Source: Typhlomys cinereus (lineage: Eukaryota; Chordata; Mammalia; Rodentia; Platacanthomyidae). From it: DNA of 64,000 nucleotides. The stretch spans positions 1,240,001-1,304,000 of the forward strand of contig JALPQD010000225.1 of NCBI GenBank assembly GCA_023101885.1, read 5' to 3'. The notes under the pieces were generated by a model, which ran no database searches, was not told the origin of the DNA, and saw only the letters and a list, made by a program, of their open reading frames with translations. The translations under genes were made by a program, and so were the position numbers. Positions 22,465 to 32,424 of this stretch are shown here, piece by piece. Position 1 is the stretch's first letter; each line of letters opens with the position of its first letter.

Positions 22465-22481
22465 CTCATAGCCTACTCTTT
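22465..22481. repeat. Target-site duplication of L1-A, right copy
   Basis: ctcatagcctactcttt, partner of 9528-9544. It lies 13 kb away because of the nested insertion. Confidence 0.93.
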
Positions 22482-23203
22482 AGACTCCTTTTGTTTGAAT
22501 CAGAGAATGAATTTTCTAACCTACCTCTTTCTGAGTGAATAGCTGTTATTTTTTCAAATGACTGTGTCTTTTGCTAGAATGTAAATGTTTTGAGACAATA
22601 CCCTCTGTTATTTCTGTAATAATACTGATAGAATCAGATCATCATGCAAATAAGTCCTCAATGAGGACTTCAGCAGATTTGAATAGATGGATGTATGGAT
22701 GGAAAGAATGAACAGATGGACATAAAGGTGATGGACAGGAATCACTAGGTGAAGAAGACATGATATCAATGTTCAGTTGAATACATGAACAAATGGATAG
22801 ACGGAAAGGCAGCCATATAGACAGCAGATTAAAGAATGGATGAATAAATAGAGAAACAGAAGAACTGATAGATAGCTGAATTGATTTTAAAAAATCTCGC
22901 CATGAAAGGATACTTCAAACACATAACTATCGGGTAATATGTCACTGTTAATAATAGCATGTTTTCATATATGAATTGCCAAATACCTAAAAAATAAGAT
23001 TAATTGGATATATTTAGAATGAAAGTTATGCTACAAAAGCTGTTCTTGATGTTTCTGGAGACCTTAGGAAAGTCATAATATTTTGAGCCCCTCCCCTTTG
23101 TAAATCAAATGGTGATATACCATGTGAAATGCTATAGTGGTAAAAGTTGTCATTTCTTTACCTAAGCTAAATATACAGTATGAACACTCACACCGCTTTT
23201 ACA
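22482..23203. other. RARB: RARB intron between L1-A and L1-C
   Basis: AT-rich. It has a degenerate (GGAT)n-like region at about 22680-22880 (atggatgtatggatgg, gaatggatgaataaat). Nothing else is recognised. Confidence 0.6.
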
Positions 23204-23218
23204 TGGCTCAGGTTTTTA
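23204..23218. repeat. Target-site duplication of L1-C, left copy
   Basis: tggctcaggttttta, perfect 15-base match to 24946-24960. Confidence 0.94.
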
Positions 23219-24945
23219 TTTATTTTTATTTATTTATTTATTTATTTATTTACTATTTTTTCCCACTCATACAAACTTAATAGATACCCCATTCCCTCCG
23301 TCCCCTCCCTAGACCCCCTTGATCCCTCCCCCTTTCCCCTTCCTTTGACCCCCCTCCCTCCCTTTCTCCCAGTTCCCCTCTTTCTCCCCCTCCAATCCTT
23401 GGAGCATCCTTTAGTGTGAATGTCAAACTCCCTCTGCATCCTCCACTCTAATGAGGTATAAGGAGTCAGTAGCATTGCCTAGAGCCCTTTCTTGTGCTCC
23501 CCTTTAGTATAGGAATACTATTGTGACTGCTAATCTATTGCCTCAAAGGATCCTGTGATCCATGCTAGACTTTGGGGGGAGGTCATTGATATGTCAGTCA
23601 TTGAGCAGGTGACACAAAGTCCTAGTATGGTTACTTGGGCCCTAACTCGTGTGGAGTATCTTGTGTATCGTTGCTCTTCCCCATCTTTAGGCTCTTACAA
23701 TCTTACCGCCCCCTCTTTCACAGATTTCCCTGAGCTTTAGGATGGGGAGAGATTTGGCTGGTCTGGTTCCAGGTGATTAATGTAGGGTTTCTGATGTTCT
23801 GAATTATGGTTCGTTGTTATTTTTAGTTTTGCTGTTCCTGCACTGCCTTTGGCTCCATCCTGATTGGTATTGGATGTCACCTCCTAGCAAGAGATAAAAG
23901 GCTGTTAAAATGGAGTCTTACTATAAGAGTAGATTCAAAGGTAGATGGAATAAGAGTAGGAGACCATGGGGGGGTCAGTCTCCCATTTGCAGGATGGTTC
24001 CATCTATATGCCAGACTCTATGCCCTCCCTGACTGGTGAGATCAAACCCCCTCAATTGCAAGTGACCAGGAAAGAAAGTGAGTGAGCTTAACCAGATGTC
24101 TTACTTGGAGTACTTGATGGTGACCTATTTTCTCTGCTGTAACATGATCCCCTATCTCCTTATTTCTGGGGGGCCCTCCTTCCCCTACCCTCTTGTTTAT
24201 AATCTTTGCAATTACTGTAGATACTACAGAGATTTATCTTTGAATATGTCACTAAGTGGGTTTGGTACTAGGATCCACCTCTTAGGGAGTACATACAGAG
24301 CTTAATTTTCTGTGTCTGGGATACTTCACCCAATATAATTTTTTCTAATTTCATCCATTTCCTGGCAAATTTCATTAATTCGTCATTTCTGATGGCTGAG
24401 TAGTATTCCATTGTATAAATATACCACATTTTCCTTATCCACTTGTCAAGTGTGAGCATTTGGGTTGATTCCATGACTTTGCTATTGTAAACAGTGCTGC
24501 TATGAACATGGTCGTGCTTGTGCTATCGAGGTGAATTTTCGCTGTATGTGGGGTTATTCCCAGAAGTGGAATAGCAGGGTCATATGGCATTTCAATCTTT
24601 AACTTTCTTAAGAATTGCCATACTGCTTGCTAGAGTGGTTGTATGAGCCTGCATTCCCACCAGCAATGTAGAAGAGTTCTCTTCTCTCCACATTCTCTCC
24701 AGCACTTGGTGTTGTTTGTATTGTGGATTTTTGCCATCCTGACCAGGGTGAGATGATATCTCAGGGAGGTTTTGATTTGCATTTCCCTGATGGCTAAGGA
24801 TATGGAGCATTTTTTAAGATATTTGTTAGACATTTCAATTGTCCCTGGAAAAGTTTCTTTTGAGTTCCCAGGCCCATTTTTTAATTGGTCCATTTATTTC
24901 CTTGGTATTTAGTTTTCTAAGTTCTTTGTGCACTCTGGATAATAG
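23219..24945 (-). mobile_element. 5'-truncated L1 (L1-C), 1.7 kb
   Basis: It contains only the 3' end of ORF2 (about 24268-24945) and the 3' UTR with purine tract (plus-strand C-rich 23295-23395). It ends in a (TTTA)-type tail at 23219-23262. A perfect 15-base target-site duplication, tggctcaggttttta, flanks it at 23204-23218 and 24946-24960. The ORF2 remnant ([18 protein letters not shown]-like region) has several lesions and looks older than L1-A and L1-B. Confidence 0.94.
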
Positions 24946-24960
24946 TGGCTCAGGTTTTTA
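24946..24960. repeat. Target-site duplication of L1-C, right copy
   Basis: tggctcaggttttta, perfect partner of 23204-23218. Confidence 0.94.
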
Positions 24961-26284
24961 AATTTTTTTAAATATATGCACAATTTTCGTCATATTGATG
25001 TCGTAGATGGGACATTGGCAACTGTGGAGAGCATGTGGGCAGCTCATCTATGGAGTGACGCCCCACTGACACGTGAGAAGCTCATGCAGATACGCAAAAT
25101 GTGTCATTCAGTAGCTGGAATGACTGCCAGAGATGAGCGTGGCCGCTTAACTCACTAAGTCAAGTTCAGATGCAAAGTCCTGTCATAACAGACAGACCCA
25201 GTGAAACATGGAAATCGTCTAGCTTACCTGTGTGCTGGCTTCTTGTTAACCTCCTATTACATGATATTCATCTTAGCTTGAGTAATAATTCTTTTTCCTT
25301 CACTTTCTTCATTTTCTCTCCATTCCATCCTATTTCCTTTTCTTTCTTCTCTCCCTTTCCCTTTTTTTTTTCTTATTTCCACTTCCTTTCCTCTGCTGCC
25401 ATGCTGATATTTCACAGGTGCATTCCCTGCATAAAAAAATACCTAACCTGTTGTTTGATATCTGAAAGCCTGCGACTTCCTGTAAAGAACATCTGTGACA
25501 CAGGACAAGGGACGGGTCATCTGAAACTGTTGCTGCCCATCAGCTCTTGTCCCTCAGTCCACTTCAGAAGCTGTTGCTAGCAGTTTGTGTTACTCTGTTA
25601 GAAACACCGTGAGCGTGGTCGTCCCCACACAGCACCTTACCCTAAGCTCAGGTGACCTTGCCTTAAGAGTGTTGATTTCTGAATTAAGACATACAAAGCA
25701 GGCAGGGTAGTAGCAACTGAGAATGTCAAGAATCGCCAATCTTGCGCATGTGCTGGGGAAGTAGACTCTAAACTCTGCATACCAGACGAGATTTTTCAAA
25801 GCAGTGCAAGTTGATCATGTCGTTCAGCATTTGCCCCAGATTTAAATGTGCAGGGCTAGTTGTGTCTTTGGTTTTCATGGCTAGCCTACATTTCATGTTA
25901 TGACTATGTCCTCAGCTCTCATCCAAGTAAGACCACCTTCTCATGAACGCAAGGCCATAAACATATGGCTTTTTGGACAAGATTCAGGTAAACCATCATT
26001 AGTGGCTGTCTCTGGCTGCCAGCGTGCATATGCAAAGTTCCACTGGCCACAGAGGAAAGCCTCACTCAGCTGCGCACATTAGCAGAGCCTTCTTTTATGT
26101 GACACGGCCACAGGATGTTTTCTTTATCCCCAGAGCCCAGGCGGGGTGAGTCCATCGGTAGAAGGTGGACTGGCTGGTTGGCTTTTGTATGCTGCTTTGA
26201 GGTACTGGACTTAAACTCAAGGCCTCACTTACGGTGGAAGCACTATAACTTCACAACATCCTCAGCCCACTTCCTGCTTCTGAT

Positions 26285-26408
26285 TCTAGGGCAGTTTTCC
26301 CAGGCTAACTTTGAACTCCTTCTCTAACTGAGGCTAACCTTGAACTTGCAATCTTCTTGTCTCAGTGAGTTTCCAGCATAGTTGGGATAATCATTGCACA
26401 CCCCCAAG
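26285..26408 (-). mobile_element. B1 SINE, diverged
   Basis: Carries ggctaactttgaactccttc, ctaaccttgaacttgcaatc and ggataatcattgcacaccc, the complement of B1, with an internal partial duplication of the tgaactt segment. Confidence 0.65.
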
Positions 26409-29400
26409 CCCAGCTACTTGACTTGGTCTGTGGAACTGAAATAAAAGTTTCCTGTAATTCACTGAAAGGGAAGACTCTGAGTTTCACACTATTGCCTTGC
26501 CAGAGTGTTAGAAAAATGCAGGCATGGTGGCAAGAGCTCAGAGCTTCAAGAACGTCCTGCTATGGGCATGTAGAGTGGAGCTGGCCTCTGCAGGGCTAGT
26601 CACGTCAGTCCACATAGGTGCTCGCCCAAGGTCCCTAGGAGGATCTCTATACCTAACAGTCACAGGGAAGGAAAACATGTTTATCATTATTTTGAAAGCC
26701 TCATTCTACTTAATGTAGCACTTCATCGAAAGGAAGTATTTGGAATCTGGACATTCTGGTAGTCAGAGGTTTCCTATAATTGCTTCAAATAACTTTAAAA
26801 AGCTGATCTAGGTTGGAACGGCCTTCTTATACTCTCAGAATGCTAGGTCCAGACTGTTCCCAAGATTTGGCCATCGACTTGTCTACAACATTCCGAGCGT
26901 GCTCTCCCTGCTTCTGGCAGAGTCTTTGTAGATTGGCGACATCAGTCACCTCTGGAAGTCCTTGTCACAAACATTGCCTCATGGTAGGTGTAGAGCTGCT
27001 TAAGGAGACTGAAATCAACATCCCAAACAATGAGCAGGTTATATTCATTCCACAAATATTCTTGGATGCTCTGCCCTCAACTGGTTCAAAAAGACACCTG
27101 CATCATGAGTGGCAAAAAAGTGATGTGATCACTCGTGTCACTCACACGCGCACATTGCCAAGGCCACCACTACAGCCACTGCCACCACCCTCACCGCCAC
27201 CTCCATCATCTTCCTCTGCGTATTTGTTCAAATCCAACTAGCATGTATGTGGATGCGGTATAGGGAAAAAAGAGTCTCTACCTCTGAGGAGATTAGATGT
27301 GGAGAGAACCTTCACATGCTCCAATTCACCTCACCTTCACGGTGGGACCTTCCATGCCACACCCTTGAGCACTAACCTCTAAACCTTTGTGGCATGGAAA
27401 AAGCACATCTCTCAACCATTAGTAATGGATCCGCCTGCCTTTGGATCAGTAATAGCTCATTTACATAATTAGTTTGGAAATGGTCTTTAAACTAGGATTA
27501 AACCATATTTTTGTGTTCTTCTCTTGAACATCCCAATACCATACTTACCAGCCCACCCTCACTCATGACAATCAGAGAGTTTCAATCACCAACTGTGACC
27601 CATTATTCTTGCAGTTAGCAAGGAGCTGAGGAGTTGAGATGTGTGAATTTCAGACTTTAATTTTCAAGCAAGAGTAAATAGACCATTATGTTCTCTTTGC
27701 TAAGCTGAATATAAAAAACTTTATGGACAAGAATACTATCGATGGGATTTTCTTTTCTTTTTTTTCATGCAAAGGAAATTTCAGTAAAGCATTGTTCTCT
27801 CCTCATGGGTCCAAGTGAGACTTACATCTTTTGCATGTTTCCTGCATTAAATTTTTATTGTGTGCATGAAAATCAATATTCTAGATACATGCACAAGTGC
27901 ACACATTAAAATGAACATGACTTCATTTATTTCCATGATTAGACATTCAAATAAAAGTGCTTGGGTGTCTGTTTTCATATTCATAGGTCGAGATCCGTAC
28001 ATCAGAGGTATTTGTATAAGTGACACTTTTATTACATTCATTTCATTTGCAATATGATAGTGGATCATAAATATGTTACTTTTATGCCACCAAATCTGAT
28101 TTGTAGCACTTAGCCCTTCGCAAGGAGAATGCTTGATATTTATAGAGCGCCTTTAGTCCAAGAAGCGCTTTGCAAACATCAGGCCAGGTCCTATCAGGTG
28201 TATAAATCACATTCCCGACCCTTAGAATGCCCCCTGCCCGCTACTTCATCACCTTCTGGGCCACTGCGGAACGGGTGGGGAGCAGTTAGCAATTCTTCTG
28301 TAGACCCCGAGGTGACGGCAAGGCTGTTCGTTTCTGTGAGTTTCCTGTGAGGGCCTCTGTGAGTTTCCTGGCACACGCAGGCACAAACCATGGATGCTGC
28401 CCACATTCAGCCACACATTCTCCTTGTCACCACAAGACAGGCCCTGAGCCCCACTGTGGCACAAAGAACAGAAAATAAAACAGGACCTTTACCTTTCGGG
28501 TATCTCCAAAGTATGGCCGTGTTTGGGAGTGAAAGGGGCTAAAGCCCCCACAGAGCACAGCGGCACGTCCCAGGCTCCCAAGACAAAGGGGTGTGGGCTC
28601 CCTGCCCACACTCCTGTCCGTACTCTCTTCCTGTACCCTGGTGTCACCATCTCCATTTGACATGGGGACCCTCCTGGTGACATCCCTCATAACATGCATA
28701 TCAGGCTCGGAGGAGTTTTGCAGTACAGAGCAGGTTCCAATGGGATTCAGAGCCAGCCAGGTTTCCTGCAAAATGTGGCCTCCTGCAGGCTCCTGTGTCC
28801 GCCTGCGTACTGTATGGCATGGTATATCCTTCTTCTGGGCTGCTCTGAGGACTGTCCTGCTAGGATAAGCCATATTCAGGGGTGTGGATCGCGGCACACA
28901 CATACCAGTGCCACCACGTCCTGTAGAACTGCTTTTGTTCCTTGGAGGTTCCTGGGCCCCCTGGGGTGTGACTGTACACTTATTTCCTTTTGTGGTCTCC
29001 CGTTTTTCTATGTGTTCCCCCAAAAGCTTTCTCTTCTGCTTCAGGAAAGGGGTTCTAGAGCTGCTGGTGTGGTGGTAATGTTCCTTCAGCTGCTTCCCTG
29101 AGGCCACGAACTGGAATTCCTAAGTGCTCAGTGCACAGGCTGTTCCTCCCCGTACCTGATACCTGCTGTGGGTCTGAGTTTGCAGGTGCCATCTGACCCC
29201 CGAGTGAGAGATCCCAGTATTCAAGGATGTGTGGCCTTGCTAGGGATTCCTCTTGTCACTTTGAGGTCAAAATCACATGGCATAGTGTTTGTCTTTTTAG
29301 GTATACAATTCAATGCAATATGTTCACAAAGTTGTCCAACTTGCACCACTATCAAAGTCCCAAACACTTTCATCTTCTCCAGGAGAAACCTGTGACCTTC

Positions 29401-29794
29401 GCTCTTCCATCCCCTACTTCAGCCCCACAACCACTTGCTACTTTCTGACCACAGGTATCACATACAAGCGGAAGCCTGTAGTGCCTGGCTTCTTCACTTG
29501 AATGTCCCCAGGGTTCATCAGTGGCATGTGCATGAGTATTTTACTCCTGCTGACAAGGTCCTTGCTGTCTTGGGACAAGCCACTTTTGGTTTATGCGCCA
29601 TCAGTGGATGGAGCCTGGGCTGTCACGGGCTGTGCTCTGAGCATTCGTGTTGGCACTTTACCACACATTTCCGTGCGGTCTTCTCAGGTGTGCGCCTAGC
29701 ACAGAAACCACGGGGCTGCATGGTAACTGAGGAATATCAAGCTTTTCCTCACAACTGTTTGATGAAGACCCTCATTGCTTGCATTTGGTTTTCT

Positions 29795-29796
<2 letters not shown>

Positions 29797-29841
<45 letters not shown>

Positions 29842-30030
29842 TGTGTGTGTGTGTGTCGATCATGCTGGATTGCCTCATCTCCTCATTGCTTTACTCTGGG
29901 GTTTCCCAGGCTTCGCCTTCCAAAGCCAGAATTATAGACACCACCACATCCATGTCACATTTTTATTTTTATGTGGGATTTGGAGATCTGAATTGAGTAA
30001 ATTGACTGTGATAACTGAGCCATCCAATCC
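29797..30030 (-). mobile_element. tRNA-headed SINE, diverged copy
   Basis: Reverse orientation. A (GT)n tail at 29799-29856 is followed by the family words tggattgcctc, tctggggtttcccaggct and gatctgaattgagtaa, and ends in the degraded head ggatggctcag (reverse of 30017-30027). Open frames across it are repeat-derived. Confidence 0.78.
29799..29857. repeat. (GT)n microsatellite
   Basis: A long GT run with one TA interruption, the tail of a minus-strand SINE. Confidence 0.92.
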
Positions 30031-31561
30031 CGCATATGCATTAGCTAAAAAAGAGGGCGGATGGTAGAAAGAGGGGAAGGAGAAACCCGCTGTCCGTACA
30101 ATAGCCTGAGACATCCCCAGCTCAGTGTCCCCTCCCAGGCAGGACGCCATGACCAGGAGGACCTGGGGGCCGTGTCTTGCTGCTCTGTGCTGCCCCGTCC
30201 TGTGTGCTGCTGCGTCCTGTTCACCCCTTGTGTCTCCAGGGTCTGGACAGCAGCGCTCCAGGGATCAAGTAAAGCATCGTGTAGCTGCTCTCCCACACAG
30301 GTGCGGGGCCAAGGAAGTCCACGTTCCCGAGCCTCTCCAGGAGCTCGGAGTCTCCTTCTGGGGAGGGGATTAGGTCTGCAGCCGCAGCACCAGCTCGAGT
30401 CACGACGCTCAGGAAGCATTGCTCTTGCATCCGCCAGTCCCTCCACCTGCACACATGGGCCCGTGTGCTGACGCTGAGTGCTCACTGGCTACTCCCCTCT
30501 GTTTCTCCCATTCCTCTTCCGCACCCCATCTTCCTTTCACTTCTCCTCCAGGCCTCTTGCCTTGCTTCTCCCCACCTCAACCCTCATCTCCCACCTACCT
30601 GAGGCATGAGACAGTCACCATGGACACTGTGTTCAGGTGGCCCATGTACCGTGGCCAAATCCTCTTAGGCAAATAAGATCATGAACTGGGTCACTTTGCA
30701 GCATGCCTTCCCAGGCCACACATGGTGGCACAACCAGCCTGGCATCCCAGGAAACACGGACTCTCTAGAGAGGTGACATGGTCTGGTTTCACTGTCTGCC
30801 TCCTGAGCTCCTAGCCAGGATTTAGAGCTTTGAGTTCCACTAAGATTGCCGCAGTGGGATGACCAGCATGGGAGAGAACTCAGACTCCAGTCTGAGGCCC
30901 CTGTATGCCAACGTCCTGCTGGACTTATTCAGAGGCAGGTGCACACACTTGCTGAGAGGCCTGACCAGTCCTATGTGACCCAAGGGGTACGTAGAGGTCC
31001 AGTCAGCCCTGTGTTTCTCCTGTGTGTAGACTTGGGTGGGCTGTGAAGGAATAAAGTAAAAGAACAAATGGTTGTCTGGACTGAGAATTTTGTACTGTGT
31101 TTAAATAACATTAGTTACAACGTTGTTTGGTTAACGCAGAAATTCCAACAAGCATAAAACTTGACGTGACATAAATCATAACCATACCACCCCAAAGAGG
31201 AATCTCTTCAAGTATCAACCGGTAGATTCTGAAAACCAGTCAGCAGAAGCCAGAATGGTGAGCTAGACCACACTCACTATGAAGCGACTATGCTCAGGGA
31301 CCTGGGTACTGGACCGAAGAGTCCCCACATGTGGCTTCCTTGAGTTACCCCTCAGCATCTTTCCCACATTATGTCATATATCTACGTGGAAACTCGAGTC
31401 AATGATGCGCTTATATCAGGGAAGGCAGCACTACTCTGCTGCAGTCTACAGAACTCCTCCCTCCTTTTCCACCACTCCTGTTCCAGGTATCAGGGTTAGA
31501 AGAGAGAACCTTCTGAATGCACAGCTTGATTGTTGATGATTTTTCCATCTCTTATTTCCAG

Positions 31562-31722
31562 CTGTCAGAAATGACAGGAATAAGAAAAAGAAGGAACCTT
31601 CAAAGCAGGAATGTGCAGAGAGCTACGAGATGACGGCTGAGCTAGATGACCTCACGGAGAAGATCCGGAAAGCCCACCAGGAAACCTTCCCCTCGCTCTG
31701 CCAGCTGGGTAAATACACCACG
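31562..31722 (+). CDS. RARB: RARB exon: hinge and start of ligand-binding domain
   Basis: Acceptor ttatttccag precedes and donor gtaagagc follows. The exon begins with two bases that complete the codon for Ala150 and then encodes residues 151-203. It starts [10 protein letters not shown], the basic D-region hinge, and runs into [13 protein letters not shown], the start of helix 1 of the ligand-binding domain, ending at KYTT. The 161-base length is the usual one for this RAR exon. Relative to human there are substitutions in the hinge ([10 protein letters not shown]), as expected for a variable segment. Confidence 0.97.
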
Positions 31723-32209
31723 GTAAGAGCCGCGGCCCCTCAGGCTGCTAGGGATGGGCTCAGGCCTTCATACACGTGACTGGTCCCCACACACTGTGTT
31801 CTGGGCCTGGCTGGGTCACACGCAGTCGAGCCCAGGGCCTGCATGTCAGCCAGGTGAGATGCCAGTGCCACTACCCCCAGGGGCATTCTCTAGGGAGGCT
31901 GAGCATTTCTCAGCTTACAGTTCATTTGCTCAAGAAGCAATGGGAGAGCTGGGATGGGCTCTGAAAGTCTCGGAAGGTCATCCCTACTGCTGGTACGGCC
32001 TGAAGAACACACCCTTTGCAACTTCCCCCAACCCTCTGTTCATGAAAGGACATGAAGACTAGTTCTCCATTTCAGATCAGCCCCACCATGAGATTGGGCA
32101 CAAGTTCAACTGGGTTGGATGTAGAGAACCAAGAGCTCCAATCAGGTTTGCAGAAACTAGAGCTAACCAATGAGGAAAATCGACTTTTCCCAGGCCTGAC
32201 TAAGGGTGT

Positions 32210-32424
32210 AAATACTTGGCAGCCATCTTTGCCACCCTTGCCCCTCATGTACTCCACGTCTGGAGTCAATGAGTTCCCACCTGACTTTTCTCTCACCCCT
32301 CATGGATTCCATGCCTGGAGCCCATGAGTTCTCCAGGGCTCTTTTGCTCCTCAGACTCGTGTCCATTAGTTCTGCTCGTTCTCTCCTCTAATAAACTCTG
32401 CCTTAATCCTAAAAAAAAAAAAAA
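32210..32424 (+). mobile_element. Poly(A)-ended retrocopy of unknown source
   Basis: ctctaataaactctgcctta is followed by an A14 run (32411-32424), so an AATAAA lies about 17 bases before the tail, as at the end of a processed transcript. The preceding 180 bases (tcatgtactccacgtctgga and similar) have an internally repeated look, resembling an LTR R/U5 region. No target-site duplication or parent gene was recognised. Confidence 0.45.

Larger units (their letters stand above)
24961..31561. other. RARB: RARB intron, right part, up to the hinge exon
   Basis: Mostly unique sequence with B1 (26285) and a SINE (29797). 28128-28175 (tatttatagagcgccttt then aagaagcgctttgcaaac) resembles words seen in ancient, conserved vertebrate repeats. 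A 681-base open frame on the minus strand at 28427-29107 has no recognised domain. Several GC-richer stretches around 30100-30500 give overlapping open frames on both strands, which argues against coding. Confidence 0.5.

Noticed and set aside
29435..30067. A 210-codon plus-strand open frame with a Cys/Val run
   Set aside because: The run is a translated (GT)n microsatellite in a minus-strand SINE. The flanks show no coding features.
1..31561. RARB DNA-binding-domain exons in the left intron
   Set aside because: I looked for the second zinc-finger exon (INKVTRNRCQYCRLQKCFE type) and did not find it, so it should lie left of the window.
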